Shown in pieces: positions 9,014 through 17,008 of a DNA stretch of 64,000 bases. The stretch comes from Holophagales bacterium (lineage in GTDB: Bacteria > Acidobacteriota > Thermoanaerobaculia > Multivoradales > JAGPDF01), in assembly GCA_016699405.1 (NCBI GenBank), contig CP064972.1, positions 3,999,501-4,063,500 of the forward strand, in the 5' to 3' direction. Every line of letters starts with the position of its first letter. Positions within the stretch are counted from its first letter, which is position 1. The position numbers and the translations under genes are program-made. A model generated the notes under the pieces. That model saw nothing but the letters and a program-made list of their open reading frames with translations. It was not told the origin of the DNA and made no database searches.

Positions 9014-9623
9014 GCCCGACCTCCTCGAAAAGACGGCGCAGCAACGCCGCGTCCTTGACCCCCGGCGCCGACTCCACGCCGGAGGCGACGTCGATCCCGT
9101 CGGCGCCGGTCGCCGCCAGCGCCGCCCGTGCATTGCCGGGAGCGATGCCGCCGGCGACCAGCACCGGGCGACCGCTGGAAGGGCGCGGCAGCCGCTCCCA
9201 CGACCAAGTCTCACCCGTCCCGCCGTAGCGTAGCCGATCGGCGCTGTCGACGAGAAACCCCCACGCCTGCGGGAACGGTGCGAAGTCGACGGCGGCGGCG
9301 CCGCCGCGGAAGACCTTGACGGCGCGCGCTCCGAGCTCCCGCACCGTCCCGTCCGGCTCGTCGCCGTGGAGCTGGGCGAGGTCGAGCTCGACCGCTTCCA
9401 TCGTGCGCCGTACCTCGTCGAGCGGTGCGCCGACGAAGACGCCGACGCGCAGGGCTCGCTCCCCCACTTCGCGAGCGATCTCGCGGGCGCGATCCGTGGC
9501 CACTCGCCGCGGGCTCCCGGCGTAGAAGTTCAGCCCGATCATCGCCGCGCCGAGCTCGACGGCGAGCAGCGCGTCGGCGACGCGGGTCACTCCGCAGATC
9601 TTGACGCACGGGAGATGGCTCAT
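8988..9623 (-). CDS. trpF: phosphoribosylanthranilate isomerase
   Basis: Protein of 211 aa, a TIM barrel converting N-(5'-phosphoribosyl)anthranilate to CdRP in tryptophan synthesis. The general-base Cys lies in VKICGVTR (C10). The second catalytic acid is in the strand FLVDSAD, and the C-terminal phosphate site is AGGIAPGN with DVASGVE. The ATG at 9623 overlaps the TGA of the small ORF between trpC and trpF (ATGA). Its 3' end overlaps trpB by 26 nt. Confidence 0.96.
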   Translation of the reverse strand: MSHLPCVKICGVTRVADALLAVELGAAMIGLNFYAGSPRRVATDRAREIAREVGERALRVGVFVGAPLDEVRRTMEAVELDLAQLHGDEPDGTVRELGARAVKVFRGGAAAVDFAPFPQAWGFLVDSADRLRYGGTGETWSWERLPRPSSGRPVLVAGGIAPGNARAALAATGADGIDVASGVESAPGVKDAALLRRLFEEVGHGELEVRT

Positions 9624-9763
9624 CGCGCGATCCGCCCCGGGTTCGCGCCGCCCGCCCCCCAGGTCCCTCGCTCCCGCTCGGGACGACCATCGAAAGCCAA
9701 CCGCCCGTCGTCCTGAGCGAAGCGAAGGACCTGGGCGGGGGAAACGATGCGGCGCTCGCTCAT
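9620..9763 (-). CDS. 47-codon repeat-derived ORF linking trpC and trpF
   Basis: The ATG at 9763 overlaps the trpC stop (ATGA) and the TGA at 9620-9622 overlaps the trpF ATG (ATGA), so ribosomes could pass from trpC to trpF without re-initiating elsewhere. The product, beginning MSERRIVSPAQVLRFAQDD, is low-complexity, Arg/Gly-rich and looks like no folded protein. SPAQVLRFAQDD is what this frame reads from a dispersed-looking repeat (9651-9741). I interpret it as a repeat insertion whose length and frame keep translational coupling intact; the peptide itself probably has no function. It is the only gap of this kind in the operon. Confidence 0.55.
   Translation of the reverse strand: MSERRIVSPAQVLRFAQDDGRLAFDGRPERERGTWGAGGANPGRIAR
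9651..9741. repeat. imperfect inverted repeat between trpC and trpF
   Basis: The right arm (9707-9741) starts GTCGTCCTGAGCGAAGCGAA. The left arm (9651-9687) is its imperfect reverse complement, with one indel and a few mismatches over about 28-35 nt; a 19-nt spacer separates them. The core CCTGAGCGAAGCGAAGG is, to my knowledge, a motif seen scattered between genes in many bacterial genomes. In the mRNA it would fold into a long hairpin within the trp segment. No second copy was found in this window. Confidence 0.65.
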
Positions 9764-10569
9764 CCGAGCAGCTCCGCGAGCTTCGCCGCCGGGTCGTCGG
9801 CGAGCAGGAGGCTCTCGCCGATCAGGAAGGCGTCGAAACCGGCGGCGGCGAGCCGCGTGACGTCGGTGCGGGTGGCGATGCCGCTCTCGGCCACCCGCAG
9901 CGCACCGGGCGGCAGCGTCGGGGCCAGCGCGATCGACCGCTCGAGGTCGACGTCGAAGCTTCGCAGATCGCGGTTGTTCACGCCGACGAGCTCCCAGTCG
10001 CGCCCGGCGAGCCGCGCCACCTCGGCGGCGTCGTGCGTCTCGACGAGCGGCACCAACCCGCGCCGGCGGGCCGCGGCGGCCAGCTCGGCGAGCTCGCTCG
10101 CCTCGTAGAGCGCCGCCACCAACAGCACCGCGTCAGCCCCCGCAGCGCGCGCCTCGTCGAGCTGGCGCACGTCGACCACGAAGTCCTTGGCCACCGCCGG
10201 CAGACCGGAGGCCTCGCGACAGGCCGCCAGCAGCTCGTAGCTGCCGAAGAAGAAGTCCGGCTCGACGACCACCGAGAGGCAGGCGGCGCCGAGAGCCGCG
10301 TAGAGACGCGCCTGGCGGAGCGCATCGACACGGCCGGCGAGCGAGCCCAGCCGAGGCGAGCCCATCTTCACCTCGGCGATCACCGCGTTGCCTCGCCGAG
10401 CGGCGAGCGCGGCGACGAAGCGGTTGGCGACGAGCGGCGGCGCGGTCGTCTCGCCCGGCGGATCGAGGCCGAGCGCCGCCGGTGCCAGGCCGAAGCACTC
10501 GCGACGGCGCGCCACGATCCGGCGCAGCACGTCCGGCAGGGAACGCGGGGGCGCGCCCGCGCTCACCAT
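9760..10569 (-). CDS. trpC: indole-3-glycerol phosphate synthase
   Basis: Protein of 269 aa, a TIM barrel that closes the indole ring by decarboxylating CdRP. Catalytic Lys is in AVIAEVKMGSPRLG (the usual KxxSPS is here KMGSPRL). VVEPDFFFGS, AKDFVVD, LVGVNNRDL and RVAESGI match conserved family segments. The ATG at 10569 overlaps the trpD stop by 7 nt. An N-terminal extension of about 50 residues before the first barrel strand is normal for the family. Confidence 0.95.
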   Translation of the reverse strand: MVSAGAPPRSLPDVLRRIVARRRECFGLAPAALGLDPPGETTAPPLVANRFVAALAARRGNAVIAEVKMGSPRLGSLAGRVDALRQARLYAALGAACLSVVVEPDFFFGSYELLAACREASGLPAVAKDFVVDVRQLDEARAAGADAVLLVAALYEASELAELAAAARRRGLVPLVETHDAAEVARLAGRDWELVGVNNRDLRSFDVDLERSIALAPTLPPGALRVAESGIATRTDVTRLAAAGFDAFLIGESLLLADDPAAKLAELLG

Positions 10570-11576
10570 GCGAAGCTCCGCAGCTCCTCGAGCTTCGCCG
10601 CTGCGGCACCGCTGCCGAGCGCTTCGCGCGCCCGTTCGACCGCCGCGGCGAGATCCGGTGCGAGCCCGGCGACGAAGAGCGCGGCACCCGCGTTGAGTGC
10701 CACGATGTCGGCGATCGGCCCCGCCGCCCCGGCAAAGAGCCGCTCGGCGACCCGGGCGTTCTCCTCGGGAGAGCCGCCGGCGATCGCTTCGAGGCGCACA
10801 CGCGCCAGGCCGACCTCCTCGGGTGCCACGTCGTAGGTCTCGACGCGCGTGCCGCGCACCTCGGCGACGAAGGTCGGGCCGGTCGTGGTCAACTCGTCGA
10901 GCCCGTCGCTGCCGTGCACGACGAGGGCGTGACGACAGCCGAGCTCGGCGAGGACCTGGGCGACCGGGAGGACCCGTGCCCGGGAGAAGACACCGAGCAA
11001 CTGCCGCTCCGCGCCGGCCGGGTTGGTCAGCGGTCCGAGCAGATTGAAGACGGTCCGCACGCCGAGCGCGCGACGCACCGGCATCACCTCGCGCATCGCC
11101 GGATGGAGCCGCGGCGCGAAGAGGAAGGCGAGCCCGACCTGCTCGAGCAGACGCGCCGCCTGCTCCGGCTCCACCTCGACCTCGACGCCCAGGGCGGCGA
11201 GCAGGTCGGCGCTCCCCGAGCGACTCGACACCGCCCGGTTGCCGTGCTTGGCCACCGGCGCGCCCGCCGCCGCCGCCACCACCGCCGCGGCGGTCGAGAC
11301 GTTGAACGTCCCCTTGCCGTCGCCGCCGGTACCGCAGGTGTCGACCACCCCCTCGCGCCCGTGCTCGACGCGCCGCACCCGCGCCCGCATCGCTCGCGCC
11401 GCCCCGGCGATCTCGTGCGGGGCCTCGCCTTTGGCCGACAGCGCCACCAGCAGCCCGGCCTTCATCGCCTCGTCGAGCGCGCCGTCCATCAGTTGGCCGA
11501 AGAGGTGCTCGACCTCCGGGCCCGAAAGGTCCTCGCGCGCGAGCCAGCGCTCGAGCGCCCGCCGCGGCTCGATCAC
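10563..11576 (-). CDS. trpD: anthranilate phosphoribosyltransferase
   Basis: Protein of 337 aa. It transfers phosphoribose from PRPP to anthranilate. The glycine-rich PRPP loop DTCGTGGDGKGTFNVST is intact, followed by AKHGNRAVSSRSGSAD and the anthranilate/metal region. HPAMREVMPVRRALGVRT and NLLGPLTNPA are the family's long conserved stretches. The ATG at 11576 overlaps the trpG stop by 4 nt. It is a stand-alone TrpD, not fused to TrpG. Confidence 0.97.
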   Translation of the reverse strand: MIEPRRALERWLAREDLSGPEVEHLFGQLMDGALDEAMKAGLLVALSAKGEAPHEIAGAARAMRARVRRVEHGREGVVDTCGTGGDGKGTFNVSTAAAVVAAAAGAPVAKHGNRAVSSRSGSADLLAALGVEVEVEPEQAARLLEQVGLAFLFAPRLHPAMREVMPVRRALGVRTVFNLLGPLTNPAGAERQLLGVFSRARVLPVAQVLAELGCRHALVVHGSDGLDELTTTGPTFVAEVRGTRVETYDVAPEEVGLARVRLEAIAGGSPEENARVAERLFAGAAGPIADIVALNAGAALFVAGLAPDLAAAVERAREALGSGAAAAKLEELRSFAW

Positions 11577-12154
11577 GACTCCACCTCCCCGGCACAGAGG
11601 CGCAGGAAGTTGCCGAGCAGGCGCGGCCCTTCGCGCGTCAGCACCGACTCGGGGTGGAACTGCACACCCCAGTACGGCAGCTCGCGGTGTGCCATGCCCA
11701 TCAGCGTCCCGTCGTCGGCCCAGGCGAGCGGCTCGAGCTCGGCCGGAAGCGACGCCTCGGGGACGGCGAGCGAGTGATAGCGCGTCGCCTCGAACGGATC
11801 GGAGAGCCCGGAGAAGATCCCGCGTCCGGTGTGGCGCACCGGCGAGGTCTTGCCGTGCATCAGGCGCGGTGCCCGCTCGCAGCGCCCGCCGAAGGCGACG
11901 CCGAGCGCCTGATGACCGAGGCAGACCCCGAGCAGCGGGACGTTCGGGCGTCGCTCCAGGAGCTCGACACAGACGCCGGCGTCCTCGGGCCGTCCGGGCC
12001 CGGGCGAGAGCACGATGCCGGTCGGGCGCCGCGCCAGCATCGCCGCGGCGCTCTCGGCGTCGTTGCGCAGCACCAGCACCTCGGCCCCTTCGGCCGCCAG
12101 GACCTGGACGAGGTTGAAGGTGAAGGAGTCGTAGTTGTCGACCATCAGGATCAC
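11573..12154 (-). CDS. trpG: anthranilate synthase glutamine amidotransferase subunit
   Basis: Protein of 193 aa, a class I glutaminase that supplies ammonia to TrpE. It opens with the typical VDNYDSFTFNLVQ. Catalytic triad: Cys in LLGVCLGHQALG, and His/Glu in VQFHPESVLT. The SPGPGRPEDAG oxyanion segment is intact. Such subunits are often shared with PabB for folate synthesis; no pabB is in this window. Overlaps trpE (upstream) and trpD (downstream) by 4 nt each. Confidence 0.96.
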   Translation of the reverse strand: MILMVDNYDSFTFNLVQVLAAEGAEVLVLRNDAESAAAMLARRPTGIVLSPGPGRPEDAGVCVELLERRPNVPLLGVCLGHQALGVAFGGRCERAPRLMHGKTSPVRHTGRGIFSGLSDPFEATRYHSLAVPEASLPAELEPLAWADDGTLMGMAHRELPYWGVQFHPESVLTREGPRLLGNFLRLCAGEVES

Positions 12155-13602
12155 GACCGCACCTCCCCGGCCTCGATGGTGCGTGCCAGCGCCACGGCGG
12201 CGAGCAGGGCCGCCGCCTTGTTCTCCGTCTCGCGTTGCTCGGCGGCCGGATCGGAATCGGCGACGATGCCCGCGCCGGCGGTCACCGAGGTCTCTCCCCC
12301 CTGCACCACGAGCGTGCGAATGGTGATGCAGGTGTCGAGGTCGCCGCTGAAGGAGAGGTAGCCGACCGCTCCGGCATAGGGGCCACGCGCCTCCGGCTCG
12401 AGCGCGTCGACGATCTCCATGGCGCGGATCTTCGGCGCCCCGGAGACCGTCCCGGCGGGAAAGCAGGCGAAGAGCGCGTCGAGCGCCTCGCGCCCCGGCG
12501 CCAGCTCGCCCTCGACGTTGGAGACGAGATGCATCACGTGGCTGTAGCGCTCGACGTCGAAGAACGAGGTGACCTCGACGCTGCCGGCGACCGCCACCCG
12601 TCCCAGATCGTTGCGCCCGAGGTCGACGAGCATGACGTGCTCGGCACGCTCCTTGGGATCGGCGAGCAGCTCCTCGGCGAAGCGTCGATCGTCCTCCGGC
12701 TCGAGCCCGCGCGGGCGCGTGCCGGCGATCGGCCGGGTGACGACGCGACGGCCGTGCTTGCGCACCAGCATCTCCGGCGAGGCGCCGACCAGCGTCACCT
12801 CGGGGCTCTCGAAGAGCACCATGTAGGGGCTCGGATTGACCAGCCGCAGGGCGCGATAGAGGGCGAGCGGCGGCGGCGCCTCGGGCACGCGGAAGCGGCG
12901 CGCCAGCACCACCTGGAAGATGTCGCCGGCGGCGATGTGCTCCTTGGCGGTCGCCACCGCGGCGCGGAAGGCCGCGCCGTCGAAGGCCGAGGCGAACGGC
13001 GGCGGATCGGGGGCGCGCGCCGGCAAGGCCACCGCCCCGGTGCCGCGGGCGCTGACCAACAGGCGCTCGAGGCGGTCGAGCGCCGCCTCCGCCTCGGTGG
13101 CGGAGACCTCGCCTTCGATCTCGTTGGCCACCAGCACGACGCGCTGGCGGGCGTGGTCGAAGACCACCAGGTCGTCGAAGCGCGCCAGGACGGCGAGCGG
13201 CAGCCCGTAAGGGTCGGGGGGGCGCTGCGGCAGCCGCTCGAGCAGACGGATCGTGTCGTAGCCGAAGAAGCCGACGAAGCCGCCGGTGAACGGGAGCGGC
13301 CCGGGCTCGCTCGCCAGGTCGGACACCACGGCGCGCAGCGCGGCGAGCGGCTCGCCAGGCATGGCGCGGCGCTCGAAGTCCCGGTCACGCTCGAGACGAT
13401 CGGCATGCAGCCGGTAGAGCTCGCGCGGAGCCGAGCCGAGGAAGCTGAAGCGCGAGACCTGCTCGCCGCCGGTCACGCTCTCGAAGAGGAAGCGCACCGG
13501 CGAGATCCCGGCGAGGCGCCGGTAGACGGCGAGCGGGGTCAGCGTGTCGGCCAGCAGCTCGCGAAGGTGCGGTACCGCCCGACGCGGTCGCGGCGAGCTC
13601 AT
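12151..13602 (-). CDS. trpE: anthranilate synthase component I
   Basis: Protein of 483 aa, chorismate to anthranilate. The ATG at 13602 overlaps the hisIE stop, joining the his and trp segments directly. The N-terminal half carries a feedback-site-like segment (FLFESVTGG in place of the usual LLES). The chorismate-binding half has GDIFQVVLARRF, PSPYM, ASPEMLV, PIAGTRPRG, LVDLGRNDLGRV and the C-terminal FPAGTVSGAPK with YAGAVGYLSFSG. Allosteric inhibition by tryptophan is likely from family knowledge. Confidence 0.96.
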   Translation of the reverse strand: MSSPRPRRAVPHLRELLADTLTPLAVYRRLAGISPVRFLFESVTGGEQVSRFSFLGSAPRELYRLHADRLERDRDFERRAMPGEPLAALRAVVSDLASEPGPLPFTGGFVGFFGYDTIRLLERLPQRPPDPYGLPLAVLARFDDLVVFDHARQRVVLVANEIEGEVSATEAEAALDRLERLLVSARGTGAVALPARAPDPPPFASAFDGAAFRAAVATAKEHIAAGDIFQVVLARRFRVPEAPPPLALYRALRLVNPSPYMVLFESPEVTLVGASPEMLVRKHGRRVVTRPIAGTRPRGLEPEDDRRFAEELLADPKERAEHVMLVDLGRNDLGRVAVAGSVEVTSFFDVERYSHVMHLVSNVEGELAPGREALDALFACFPAGTVSGAPKIRAMEIVDALEPEARGPYAGAVGYLSFSGDLDTCITIRTLVVQGGETSVTAGAGIVADSDPAAEQRETENKAAALLAAVALARTIEAGEVRS

Positions 13603-14228
13603 CGCGCCCCTCCCCGCTCGGCGTGCCGGCGCGACAGCTCGCTCGCCACCTCGCCGAGACCGACATCGCGCGAGCGCAGGAGGACGAGCAGGTGGAACAG
13701 CAGGTCCGCCGACTCGCTGACCAGTCGTTCGCGGCTCCCCGGCTCGCCGGAGGCGACGGCGGCGATCACCGTCTCGGTGGCCTCCTCGCCCACCTTGCGG
13801 GCGATCCGGTCGACGCCGTCGGCGAGCAGCCGCGCCGTGTAGCTCGTCGACTCGCCGCCTGCCGCGCGCTCGGCGACAACCGCCTCGAGCCAGCCGAGCT
13901 CGAGCGCCGCCGGGTTCGGCTCGAAGCAGCTGCGCGTCCCGCGGTGACAGGCCGGGCCGGCGGCCCGGACGCGATAGAGCAGCGCGTCGCCGTCGCAGTC
14001 CGGCGTCACCGACGTGACGGCCAGCGTGTTGCCGGAGCTCTCGCCCTTGCGCCACAGCGCCTGGCGCGAGCGGCTGAAGAACCAGGCCTCGCCCGAGGCC
14101 AGCGTGCGCTCGACCGCCGTGCGATCGGCCCAGGCGAGCATCAGCACCGCCCCGCTCCCCTCCTCCTGCGCCACCACCGGCAGCAGTCCGCGTTCGTCGA
14201 ACCGCAGGCTGTCGATCGCCAGAGTCAT
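13599..14228 (-). CDS. hisIE: bifunctional phosphoribosyl-AMP cyclohydrolase / phosphoribosyl-ATP pyrophosphatase
   Basis: Protein of 209 aa combining steps two and three of histidine synthesis. The N-terminal HisI domain (about 1-110) shows MLAWAD, SRSRQALWRKGESSGNT and the zinc cysteines in TPDCDGDALLY and CHRGTRSCF. The C-terminal HisE domain (about 115-205) has the acidic helix motif RKVGEEATETVIAA and ESADLLFHLLVLL. Overlaps hisF (before) and trpE (after) by 4 nt. Confidence 0.96.
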   Translation of the reverse strand: MTLAIDSLRFDERGLLPVVAQEEGSGAVLMLAWADRTAVERTLASGEAWFFSRSRQALWRKGESSGNTLAVTSVTPDCDGDALLYRVRAAGPACHRGTRSCFEPNPAALELGWLEAVVAERAAGGESTSYTARLLADGVDRIARKVGEEATETVIAAVASGEPGSRERLVSESADLLFHLLVLLRSRDVGLGEVASELSRRHAERGGAR

Positions 14229-15031
14229 GCCCTCTCCTCTCCCTCGTCACCCGGCGCCCAGCGCACCGGGAATCCGCGCCGGGCGAGCTCGCGCTTGACC
14301 TCGCCGACGGTGAAGCGTCCGGTGTGGAAGATCGACGCGGCAAGCACCGCCGCCGCCCCGGCCTCGAGCGCCGCCGCCAGGTCGGCGGGATCGCCCGCCC
14401 CACCGGAGGCGATGACCGGCACACCGACCGCTCGCGAGGCGGCGCCGAGCAGCTCGAGATCGTAGCCGGCGCGCGTGCCGTCGCGGTCGATCGAGGTGAG
14501 CAGCACCTCGCCGGCACCGCGTTCGACCCCTTCGACGATCCAGGCGAGCGCGTCGCGACCGGCCGGCGTGCGACCGCCATGGGTCACCACCTCCCAACCG
14601 TCGCCGCGGCGCCGCGCATCGACCGAGAGCACGACGAACTGTGAGCCGAAGCGCGCCGCGAGCTCGGAGACCAGCTCCGGCCGTGCCACCGCGGCGGTGT
14701 TGACGCCGGCCTTGTCGGCGCCGGCCGCCAGCAGCTCGCGGGCATCGTCGACGGTTCGCACGCCGCCGCCCACGCAGAGCGGCACGAAGACGCGCTCGGC
14801 CGTGCGTCGCACCCAGTCGAGGCGGGTGCGACGGGCGTCGGGCGCGGCACCGATGTCGAGGAAGACGATCTCGTCGGCCCCTTGGGCGGCATAGCGCTCG
14901 GCCGCCTCCGCCGGGTCGCCGTGGTGGGTGAAGTCGGTGAAGCGCACCCCCTTGACGACGCCGCCGTCGGCCACGTCGAGGCACGGGATCACCCGGCAGG
15001 CGAGCTCGGTCTGCCTCGCCTCGGCGCTCAC
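14225..15031 (-). CDS. hisF: imidazole glycerol phosphate synthase cyclase subunit
   Basis: Protein of 268 aa with a GTG start at 15031 that overlaps the hisA stop (GTGA). It closes the imidazole ring using ammonia from HisH, yielding IGP and AICAR. The first catalytic Asp is D19 (RVIPCLDVADGGVVKG) and the second lies in VVLSVDARR. The phosphate sites GGGVRTVDD and ASGGAGDPAD are present. The N-terminus is about eight residues longer than typical. Confidence 0.96.
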   Translation of the reverse strand: MSAEARQTELACRVIPCLDVADGGVVKGVRFTDFTHHGDPAEAAERYAAQGADEIVFLDIGAAPDARRTRLDWVRRTAERVFVPLCVGGGVRTVDDARELLAAGADKAGVNTAAVARPELVSELAARFGSQFVVLSVDARRRGDGWEVVTHGGRTPAGRDALAWIVEGVERGAGEVLLTSIDRDGTRAGYDLELLGAASRAVGVPVIASGGAGDPADLAAALEAGAAAVLAASIFHTGRFTVGEVKRELARRGFPVRWAPGDEGEERA

Positions 15032-15780
15032 GAGCGCTCCTCCCCGGCACAGGCGGCGAGCGCCGCGGCGAGCGAGAAGCGCCCCTCGAAGAGCGCTCTC
15101 CCGACGATCACCGCCGCGACGCCCGGCGTCGCGCGGGCAGCGACGAGATCGCCGAGCGCCGCGACGCCGCCCGAGACGATGGCCGGCAGGCCGCTCGCGG
15201 CGGCGAGTGCGCGCGCGAGGTCGAGGTTCGGTCCGGCGAGCGTGCCGTCGCGCCCCACGTCGGTCACCAGCAGCGCCGGACAGGGCGCGCCGCCGAGCCG
15301 GGCGGCGAGCGTTTCGGGCCGCACGGGCGAGCTCTCCGTCCAGCCGGCGAGGCGGAGACGCCCGGCGTCGCACTCGAGTGCCGGCACGAGCCGCTGCGGC
15401 AGGGCCTCGGCAAGCGCGAGGAAGCGCTCCGGATCGCGCACCACGAGCGAGCCGACGACGACGCGCTCGAAGCCGGCGGCGAGCGCCGCGTCGATCGCCT
15501 CGCGCGAGCGCAGCCCGCCGCCGAGCTCGAGGGCCGGACGGTCGACCGCCGCGGCGAGTCGGGCGAGCAGGGCGCGCTGCGGCGCCTCGCCGAACGCCGC
15601 GTCGAGGTCGACGAGGTGCGCGCGCCGCACCCCGGCGGCGCGAAAGGCGGCGAGCAGCGCGAACGGATCTGCCGGATAGACGGTGGTCTCGTCGTCCCGC
15701 CCTTGACGCAGGCGCACGACCTCCCCGTGCCGGAGGTCGATCGACGGCAGGAGCTCGACGAGGCCGGCCTCGACCGTCAT
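15028..15780 (-). CDS. hisA: ProFAR isomerase (phosphoribosylformimino-AICAR-P isomerase)
   Basis: Protein of 250 aa, TIM barrel. Catalytic Asp residues: ELLPSIDLRHGEVVRL (D15) and LLVTDVGRDGTLAGPN. GGGLRSREAID and IVSGGVAALGDL are the phosphate sites. The ATG at 15780 gives a 4-nt overlap with hisH and is preferred; another in-frame ATG at 15786 would add two residues. Not of the PriA type by context, because trpF is present separately. Confidence 0.95.
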   Translation of the reverse strand: MTVEAGLVELLPSIDLRHGEVVRLRQGRDDETTVYPADPFALLAAFRAAGVRRAHLVDLDAAFGEAPQRALLARLAAAVDRPALELGGGLRSREAIDAALAAGFERVVVGSLVVRDPERFLALAEALPQRLVPALECDAGRLRLAGWTESSPVRPETLAARLGGAPCPALLVTDVGRDGTLAGPNLDLARALAAASGLPAIVSGGVAALGDLVAARATPGVAAVIVGRALFEGRFSLAAALAACAGEERS

Positions 15781-16415
15781 GCGCATCGCGCCAGCTCCAG
15801 GAAGTTGCCGAGCAGGCGCAGACCGGCGTCGCCGCTCTTCTCCGGGTGGAACTGCGTGCCGAACACCCGGCCGTCGCCGGCCACGGCGGCGAACGGCCGG
15901 CCATGGCGCGCCACGGCGAGACGGAGACGCGCGTCCACCCCCTCCGGCGCGAAGCTGTGGACGAAGTAGGCGTACTCGCCGTCGGCGAGCCCGACGAGGA
16001 GCGGATGGTCGGCGACCTCGCGCAGGCGGTTCCAGCCGATGTGCGGCAGCGGCACGTCGTCCGGCAGCCGCGTGACGCGACCGGAGAGCAGGCCGAGGCC
16101 GTCGGTCGAACCGAACTCCTCGCTCGCCGAGAAGAGCAACTGATAGCCGACGCAGATGCCGAGCAGCCAGGCTCCCGCCCCGAGCGCAGCGCGCAGGGCC
16201 GCCTCGCGCTCGCCGCGCAGCGCTTCCCGGGGCGGGCGGAAGGCGCCGACGCCCGGCAGCACCAGCACCCGGCCGGCGGCGATCCGCGCCGGCTCGCTGG
16301 TGATCTCCGCCGTCGCGCCGAGCCGGGCGAGCGCACGGACCACGTTCCCGAGGTTGCCCACCCCGAGATCGACGACCGTCACCCCGCCGGCACCCGCCGT
16401 CGCCCCGTCGCTCAT
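15777..16415 (-). CDS. hisH: imidazole glycerol phosphate synthase glutaminase subunit
   Basis: Protein of 212 aa, class I amidotransferase feeding ammonia to HisF. It starts TVVDLGVGNLGNV after a short Gly/Ala leader. Nucleophile Cys lies in LLGICVGYQLLF (commonly GICLGMQ) and the His/Glu pair in GTQFHPEKSG. PGVGAFRPP is the oxyanion segment. Overlaps hisB and hisA by 4 nt each. Confidence 0.95.
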   Translation of the reverse strand: MSDGATAGAGGVTVVDLGVGNLGNVVRALARLGATAEITSEPARIAAGRVLVLPGVGAFRPPREALRGEREAALRAALGAGAWLLGICVGYQLLFSASEEFGSTDGLGLLSGRVTRLPDDVPLPHIGWNRLREVADHPLLVGLADGEYAYFVHSFAPEGVDARLRLAVARHGRPFAAVAGDGRVFGTQFHPEKSGDAGLRLLGNFLELARCA

Positions 16416-17008
16416 GCGGTGAGCGTCCCCTTGGTGCTCGGCACGTCGCCGCCGCGGCAGGAGACCGCCTGACGCAACGCCAGCGCCACCGCCTTGAACG
16501 CCGCCTCGGCGGCATGATGCGGGTTGCGCCCGGCGAGCAGGTCGACGTGGAGGGTCAGCCGCCCCCGATCGGCGAGCGCCTGGAAGAAGTCGGCGAGCAG
16601 GGTGAACGGCAGCTCGCGGGTGATCCAGCTCGCCTCGAGCTCGGCCGGCACCCGCCAGGCGCAGAAACCACGGCCCGAAAGGTCGACCACCGCGCGCGCC
16701 AGCGCCTCGTCGAGCGGCGCATAGGCATGGGCGAAGCGCGTCACGCCGGAGCGATCGCCGAGCGCTGCGGCGAGCGCCTCGCCGACGGCGATCCCCACGT
16801 CCTCGACCGTGTGATGCAGGTCGACGTGCGTGTCGCCGTGCGCCACCACCGTCAGACCGAGACCGCCGTGGGTCGCCAGCGCCTGCAGCATGTGGCCGAA
16901 GAAGCCGTTCGGCACGTCGAGCGTCACCGCGCCGCCGTCGAGCGCCAGATCGACGCGCACGTCGGTCTCGCGGGTCTTCCGTTCCACTGTCGCCTGTCGT
17001 CGGCTCAT
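16412..17008 (-). CDS. hisB: imidazoleglycerol-phosphate dehydratase
   Basis: Protein of 198 aa with only the dehydratase domain. The start MSRRQATVERKT at 17008 overlaps the hisC stop (ATGA); a longer open frame to 17041 is not needed. The two metal-binding repeats are DLHHTVEDVGIAVG and GRNPHHAAEAAFKA. No histidinol-phosphatase domain is attached and no hisN/hisJ-type gene is in the window, so that step must be encoded elsewhere. Confidence 0.96.
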   Translation of the reverse strand: MSRRQATVERKTRETDVRVDLALDGGAVTLDVPNGFFGHMLQALATHGGLGLTVVAHGDTHVDLHHTVEDVGIAVGEALAAALGDRSGVTRFAHAYAPLDEALARAVVDLSGRGFCAWRVPAELEASWITRELPFTLLADFFQALADRGRLTLHVDLLAGRNPHHAAEAAFKAVALALRQAVSCRGGDVPSTKGTLTA

